Source: Brevibacillus formosus
GTDB lineage: Bacteria > Bacillota > Bacilli > Brevibacillales > Brevibacillaceae
Length of the DNA stretch: 64,000 nucleotides
Direction of reading: 5' to 3'
NCBI RefSeq assembly: GCF_003013405.1
Contig: NZ_PXZL01000001.1
Coordinates: forward strand, 372,001 to 436,000
The position numbers and the translations under genes were made by a program. The notes below the pieces were generated by a model that did no database searches, was not told where the DNA came from, and saw nothing but the letters and a program-made list of their open reading frames with translations. The stretch's first letter is position 1; every line of letters begins with the position of its first letter. Positions 60,039 to 64,000 of the stretch are shown here, piece after piece.

Positions 60039-60908
60039 ATGGATTTGCTTGCAAAGCTGAATGAGGCTCTGGACTACATCGAAGACAATTTGACGAGCGA
60101 GATTGACTATAAAGAAATCGCTCGGGTGGCTTGCTGCTCCGAGTATCACTTCAAAAGGATGTTTTCTTTTCTCGCTGGTGTTCCACTATCCGAGTACATC
60201 CGGCGTCGGCGCATTACTCTTGCAGCTTTTGAGCTTGCGGACAGCAACGAGCGGGTCATTGACATTGCGATCAAATACGGATACGGATCGGCTGATTCCT
60301 TTGCCAGAGCTTTTCAGAATGTGCATGGAATCACTCCGACAGAAGCCAGACACAGCGGCCAATCCTTGAAGGCTTATCCGCGAATGACCTTTCATCTATC
60401 CATTAAAGGAGGCAGTGCCATGAACTACCGCATGGAAGAAAAAGAGGCATTTCGCATTGTAGGCCTGAAAAAAAGAGTTCCGTTGATTTATCGTGGAGTC
60501 AATCCAGAGATTGCGGCTATGTGGGCTTCATTAGATATGGAGACGATTCAGCAACTGAAGTCGCTATCCGATGTCGAACCACTTGGACTGATCAGTGCGT
60601 CCACGAACTTTTCAGAAGGTCGGCTGGAATATGGAGAACTCGATCACTATATCGGCGTAGCCACTGCAAAGGCTTGTCCAGACAACATGGCAGCACTTGA
60701 AGTTCCTGCTTCCACCTGGGCGGTCTTCGAAGCAGTGGGTCCTTTTCCTGATACGCTGCAAGATGTCTGGGCTCGGGTTTATTCGGAATGGTTTTTATCC
60801 TCCGGTTATGAACAGGCTGAGGGTCCAGAGATTTTGTGGAACGAAAATAAAGACACCTCATCACCAGCCTTCCGAAGCGAAATTTGGATTCCTGTCGTGA
60901 AAAAGTAA
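60039..60908 (+). CDS. AraC-family regulator with GyrI-like ligand domain
   Basis: 289 residues. The AraC HTH pair is at about 8-105: [34 protein letters not shown] and [30 protein letters not shown] GyrI-like small-molecule domain follows (about 125-289). Start ATG 60039 has GGGAGG at 60025-60030. Proteins of this layout (Rob, YdeE, BmrR-like domain) sense multidrug-like compounds; the divergent VOC-GNAT pair is the obvious target. Confidence 0.92.
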   Translation: MDLLAKLNEALDYIEDNLTSEIDYKEIARVACCSEYHFKRMFSFLAGVPLSEYIRRRRITLAAFELADSNERVIDIAIKYGYGSADSFARAFQNVHGITPTEARHSGQSLKAYPRMTFHLSIKGGSAMNYRMEEKEAFRIVGLKKRVPLIYRGVNPEIAAMWASLDMETIQQLKSLSDVEPLGLISASTNFSEGRLEYGELDHYIGVATAKACPDNMAALEVPASTWAVFEAVGPFPDTLQDVWARVYSEWFLSSGYEQAEGPEILWNENKDTSSPAFRSEIWIPVVKK

Positions 60909-61009
60909 CCCTTTATTGGATTCGCTCTCGTTGGCGTAACACCTACCGACGTGTGCTTATCCGGGAAGAAATAATTACCAACTTTTTTTGCGCGAGACAG
61001 GCATAAAAG

Positions 61010-61023
61010 CGAACGTTTGTTTG
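61010..61023. promoter_or_regulatory. LexA (SOS) box 1
   Basis: CGAACGTTTGTTTG differs from CGAACN4GTTCG at one position and lies just upstream of a TATAAT (61025-61030) preceding the polymerase gene. Confidence 0.75.
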
Positions 61024-61024
61024 C

Positions 61025-61030
61025 TATAAT
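61025..61030 (+). promoter_or_regulatory. -10 element of the Y-family polymerase operon
   Basis: A perfect TATAAT placed between two LexA-like boxes. No good -35 hexamer is visible. Confidence 0.6.
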
Positions 61031-61048
61031 AAGAACAAAGCAACAAGA

Positions 61049-61060
61049 GAACATAAGTTC
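61049..61060. promoter_or_regulatory. LexA (SOS) box 2
   Basis: GAACATAAGTTC is a perfect GAAC-N4-GTTC core (flanks A/T rather than C/G). It lies 25 bases past box 1, between the -10 and the GTG start. Confidence 0.7.
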
Positions 61061-61079
61061 TTATTTAGGGGATGATCGT

Positions 61080-62321
61080 GTGTCCAATGCGAACAAGCGG
61101 ATCGTGTTTTTGATCGACATGCAGAGCTTTTATGCCAGTATTGAGAAAGGGGCCAATCCAGAGCTGCGAAACAAGCCGATTGTCGTCGCGGGTGATCCAG
61201 AGCGGCGCAGCGGAGTCGTGCTGGCAGCGTGCCCGATTGCCAAGTCATACGGAGTGGTCGCGGCCGAAGCACTGTGGCAGGCGCAGCAAAAGTGTCGCCA
61301 GCTCGTTGTTGTTCGTCCGCGCATGGAGATGTACATTCGCATCTCCATGCAAATCACTCGCATATTCGAGGCATTTACTGACAAGGTGGAGCCGTACTCG
61401 ATCGACGAGCAGTTTCTCGACGTGACAGGCAGCGTCCACCTGTTTGGTGATCCGTTGCAGATGGCTGCACAGATTCGGCAGCGCGTCTGGATGGAAACAG
61501 GGATCAACTGTCGGGTAGGCATCGGGGAGAACAAGGTACTGGCCAAGATGGCCTGCGACAATTTCGCGAAGAAACGGGAAGAAGGCGTTTTTTGGCTCAA
61601 ACGGGAAACGTTAGCGGATACGCTCTGGAAGCTTCCGATTGAAAAGCTGTTCGGCGTAGGCTCACGCATGAAGCGTCATTTTCATCGGATGGGTGTCTAT
61701 CAGATCGGGCAGCTTGCAGATATGAGGCCAGCCATCCTCACCCGGCATTGGGGAGTAAACGGAGAAGTGCTGTGGCGCACGGCTCACGGAATCGACGATT
61801 CACCCGTGGCTTTGGATTCCTATGATTCACAAAAAGGGATCGGTCATCACATGACGTTGCCTCGGGATTACCATACAGCAGCGGAAATCAAAGTGGTGCT
61901 TTTAGAGCTGTGCGAAGAAGTGTGCCGTCGGGCGCGGAAAAAGGAGCTGATGGGCTCCGTTCTGTCTGTGGGCTGTCGTGGAGCCGATTTGGCTGCTGGA
62001 ACGGGCTTTGGACGGCAGATGAAGCTCACGGAACAGACGAATGATGCCATGACTTTGTACGAAGCGGCCTGCTTTCTGTTTGACCGTCACTGGCAGGAAA
62101 CGCCCGTCCGCAGTATCGGGGTCAATCTGGGGCAGCTTGTTCCTGATAACGTGGTGCAACTCAATCTGTTCACGGACAATCACAAGCGGCGTTCGTTGGC
62201 ACAAGCCATGGATGATATCCGGACCCGATACGGTCAGGACGCCATCCTGCGCGCCGCCTCTGTGTTGGAAGCGGGACAGGCGAAAGAGCGCGCACGTAAG
62301 ATCGGAGGACACTACAAGTGA
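61080..62321 (+). CDS. Y-family DNA polymerase (UvrX/YqjW type)
   Basis: 413 residues from GTG 61080 behind AGGGGATGATC. Y-family motifs are FLIDMQSFYASIEK (metal Asp), YSIDEQFLDVTGS (catalytic Asp-Glu), GIGENKVLAKMACDNFAK and the thumb RPAILTRHWGVNGEVLWRTAHG. The little-finger region ends with VVQLNLF, a beta-clamp-binding-like motif. Translesion synthesis under SOS control is supported by two LexA boxes. It is followed with a four-base overlap by a small unknown gene and then YolD. Confidence 0.93.
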   Translation: MSNANKRIVFLIDMQSFYASIEKGANPELRNKPIVVAGDPERRSGVVLAACPIAKSYGVVAAEALWQAQQKCRQLVVVRPRMEMYIRISMQITRIFEAFTDKVEPYSIDEQFLDVTGSVHLFGDPLQMAAQIRQRVWMETGINCRVGIGENKVLAKMACDNFAKKREEGVFWLKRETLADTLWKLPIEKLFGVGSRMKRHFHRMGVYQIGQLADMRPAILTRHWGVNGEVLWRTAHGIDDSPVALDSYDSQKGIGHHMTLPRDYHTAAEIKVVLLELCEEVCRRARKKELMGSVLSVGCRGADLAAGTGFGRQMKLTEQTNDAMTLYEAACFLFDRHWQETPVRSIGVNLGQLVPDNVVQLNLFTDNHKRRSLAQAMDDIRTRYGQDAILRAASVLEAGQAKERARKIGGHYK

Positions 62322-62689
62322 CGGAGCCGATGGTGTCTGACGAGCAGGAATTGATACGCCAGTATATTTTATTTGGCATTTTGTTTCGGGCGGTCATGGC
62401 CGATCTGGGGCAGATGCGGATTGTGCCGTTGAAGTTTTCTTATCAGATGATGTTCGATGAGCTCTCGCGGTGGGCGGAGCGGCAGCATCACCAGCTGCGC
62501 CGCATCTTGCGGCAGCGAGGTTGCACAGTCGTCAGCTCACGACGTCAGGGACATATGTATGTCGTCCACTATCGACAACGCGGGTACGTGCGAGAAGCGA
62601 TCTATACGATTGAGGTATTGCGGGCAGAGTGTCAGGAGCTCGTCCATTTGTGGACCCGATATGAACAGCGAGGAGAGAACAAGCAATGA
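62318..62689 (+). CDS. Small unknown protein of the SOS polymerase operon
   Basis: 123 residues from GTG 62318, overlapping the polymerase stop by four bases and the YolD start by four. Basic, helical and rich in Arg and His (SRWAERQHHQLRRILRQRG); a C-terminal piece IYTIEVLRAECQELVHLW. I do not recognise the family. Translational coupling on both sides indicates a role alongside the polymerase. Confidence 0.7.
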   Translation: MTEPMVSDEQELIRQYILFGILFRAVMADLGQMRIVPLKFSYQMMFDELSRWAERQHHQLRRILRQRGCTVVSSRRQGHMYVVHYRQRGYVREAIYTIEVLRAECQELVHLWTRYEQRGENKQ

Positions 62690-63036
62690 GGGAAAAACGC
62701 GTGTCCAAAAAGGAAAATGTATTCGTGGCCAGCCGGTTTGTGCTGCCGGAGCATCGGGAAATGTATTTGCGCATCAAGGAAGAAGAGCGCCGCTATGTAC
62801 CACCCGAGCTGGATCAGGAGCAGCTCAGCGCCTTGAGCGAGCTGGTATGGCAGGCGTTCCAGACAGAGAGCATCCTGACGCTGACCTATTATGACGGGCG
62901 AGAGCCGCGCCGCCTGTCTGCCCACATTATCCATATTGATCAAGCGGCGAGACGCCTCAAGCTTCGGGCAGGCTCTGAGATTCACTGGGTTCCTTTTGCC
63001 CGACTGCTGCATGTGGAGCTGGCAGCGGTTTTCTAG
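62686..63036 (+). CDS. YolD-like family protein
   Basis: 116 residues. PEHREMYLRIKEEERRYVPPELDQEQLSALSELVWQAFQTESILTLTYYDG and HIIHIDQAARRLKL match the YolD-like family (as YqjX beside YqjW in B. subtilis). The family is predicted to interact with Y-family polymerases. It is the third gene of the SOS operon. Confidence 0.85.
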   Translation: MREKRVSKKENVFVASRFVLPEHREMYLRIKEEERRYVPPELDQEQLSALSELVWQAFQTESILTLTYYDGREPRRLSAHIIHIDQAARRLKLRAGSEIHWVPFARLLHVELAAVF

Positions 63037-63103
63037 GCGCTCCATACATGAGCCCCTGTCCAGTCGGGAACCCTTTGACAAACATCCAAAGGAGTGTAAC
63101 GAA

Positions 63104-63862
63104 TTGGAAAGGACAGGGAAACTGGTTTTGGCTGCCTTGCTCGCAATGACCTCAGGCTGTACGGTTTCGCAGGAGGATAGGGAACAATCCCAGCTTTCCG
63201 TTCCGCACGCACGCATGCAGCAGGAGAAGACGCCATCCTCTTTAGACACGGAACAGAAAGCGAGACCACCGAAAATGATTCTGGACGTTCCGATCATCAG
63301 CCAGAAACCAGAACTGAAATATGGATGCGAGGTAACGAGCTTGGCGATGTTGCTCCAATATGCGGGTCAAAACGTAGATAAGCAGCTGTTGGCCGAGCAG
63401 GTCAAAAAAGATCCGGAGCCATTGGTACAAATAAACGGTGACATCAAAGAATGGGGAGATCCGAATAAAGGGTTTGTCGGAGACATTACTGGGGCGCGCA
63501 AAGGGTTTGCTGTTTACAACAAGCCATTGGAAGAGTTGCTGCGACGTTATATGGGCGAACGGACGGTCAATTTGACGGGAGGGTCGTATCAGGCTCTCGT
63601 GGATAGTGTTGCAGCCGGGCATCCTGTCGTCATCTGGACTACCGGGGATTTCAGATTGCCTACGGAATGGGAGAGCTGGTACAAGGACGGGAAAAAAGTG
63701 GTCGCTCCTTTTGATGAACATGCGGTTCTTCTGGTCGGATATGACGAAAAATACGCCTATGTCAATGATCCGCTTACCGGAGTCAAACAGCGGCGGGTGC
63801 CCCATACCTCCATGAAAACGAGCTGGGAAGCACTGGGTAAACAGGCCCTCAGCTATCTATAA
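63104..63862 (+). CDS. C39-family (papain-like) peptidase, probable lipoprotein
   Basis: 252 residues from TTG 63104 with AAAGGAG nine bases upstream. A lipoprotein-like signal ends AMTSGC (Cys at about residue 19; the -3 Thr is atypical). The catalytic domain shows VPIISQKPELKYGCEVTSLAMLL with the nucleophile Cys, PFDEHAVLLVGYDEKYAYVNDPL with His and Asn/Asp. Probably acts outside the membrane. The substrate is unknown. Confidence 0.85.
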   Translation: MERTGKLVLAALLAMTSGCTVSQEDREQSQLSVPHARMQQEKTPSSLDTEQKARPPKMILDVPIISQKPELKYGCEVTSLAMLLQYAGQNVDKQLLAEQVKKDPEPLVQINGDIKEWGDPNKGFVGDITGARKGFAVYNKPLEELLRRYMGERTVNLTGGSYQALVDSVAAGHPVVIWTTGDFRLPTEWESWYKDGKKVVAPFDEHAVLLVGYDEKYAYVNDPLTGVKQRRVPHTSMKTSWEALGKQALSYL

Positions 63863-63953
63863 TGAAAAAAGGGCGCCTTTGAAAAAGGCAAGTCGCAAAA
63901 AACAGCGTGCCATGCTGAAACGGTGTGTGCGAAGAAGATGTGAGATTCCTGAA

Positions 63954-63994
63954 ACGAAAAGCGGTCAAAAACAACCGTTTTTCGTCTTTTTTTG
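63954..63994 (+). terminator. Terminator after the C39 peptidase gene
   Basis: ACGAAAAGCGGT pairs with ACCGTTTTTCGT (one G.U), followed by TTTTTTT. Confidence 0.8.
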
Positions 63995-64000
63995 GCTTAC

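Noticed and set aside
1..64000. CRISPR arrays, insertion sequences, tRNA and rRNA genes
   Set aside because: No regularly spaced repeats, transposase frames with terminal repeats, or tRNA/rRNA signatures were found on either strand.

Overview
The window reads as chromosome of an endospore-forming, low-to-mid GC Bacillota (Firmicutes), most like Brevibacillus or another Paenibacillaceae. This is inferred from remembered gene content and order, not from a search. Support comes from a 27-residue SpoVM gene, the Bacillus-type runs yicC-remA-gmk-rpoZ-coaBC-priA-def-fmt-rsmB-rlmN-prpC-prkC-rsgA-rpe and rpmB-yloU-fakA-degV-sdaAB-sdaAA-recG, S-box riboswitches, strong GGAGG ribosome sites and many GTG/TTG starts. 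No rRNA, tRNA, insertion sequence, prophage or CRISPR array was seen.

Layout. 1-3.6 kb: end of the pyrimidine operon (carB 3' part, pyrF, pyrE). 3.6-5.2 kb: an ArsR repressor next to a saccharopine-dehydrogenase-like gene broken by a frameshift and a stop, with a 17-bp operator-like sequence shared by both upstream regions. 5.3-8.8 kb: an unusual cassette of a GNAT acetyltransferase, three tandem phage-tail-collar-like proteins and a TPR/AAA+ ATPase. 8.9-17.3 kb: metabolic genes (kynB-like formamidase, zwf, a Gfo/Idh/MocA oxidoreductase, a second cyclase, a DinB-like protein), then two complete tandem SAM-I riboswitches ahead of hom, CapA and a glyoxalase-like protein. 17.5-28.8 kb: accessory and membrane genes (CcdC, MFS, CPBP protease, a KptA-like protein lacking usual histidines, DUF309, a YjzC-type 56-residue gene, a Cys/His/Tyr-rich small protein, CoA transferase plus enoyl-CoA hydratase), an apparent stand-alone structured RNA, and rqcH.

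28.9-43.1 kb is a dense block for RNA, nucleotide, translation and cell-wall signalling functions. 43.2-49.0 kb is an insertion relative to the Bacillus subtilis order (rpe-thiN-spoVM): a secreted PrcB-like protein behind an AT-rich leader with a 16-bp palindrome, an RDD protein, an M20 peptidase, an amino-acid ABC transporter and ThiT. 49.1-57.4 kb returns to the conserved order with spoVM, rpmB, yloU, fakA, a DegV protein, sdaAB-sdaAA and recG, interrupted by one AT-rich orphan gene. 57.5-64 kb holds a secreted propeller-like protein, VOC/GNAT and AraC/GyrI genes, an SOS-controlled Y-family polymerase cassette (two LexA-like boxes; uvrX-like gene, a small unknown, YolD) and a C39-type lipoprotein peptidase.

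The candidates for something undescribed are the GNAT/triple-collar/AAA+ cassette, the orphan RNA at about 25.9-26.2 kb, the KptA-like protein with altered catalytic motifs, and the 57-residue membrane protein just upstream of spoVM.
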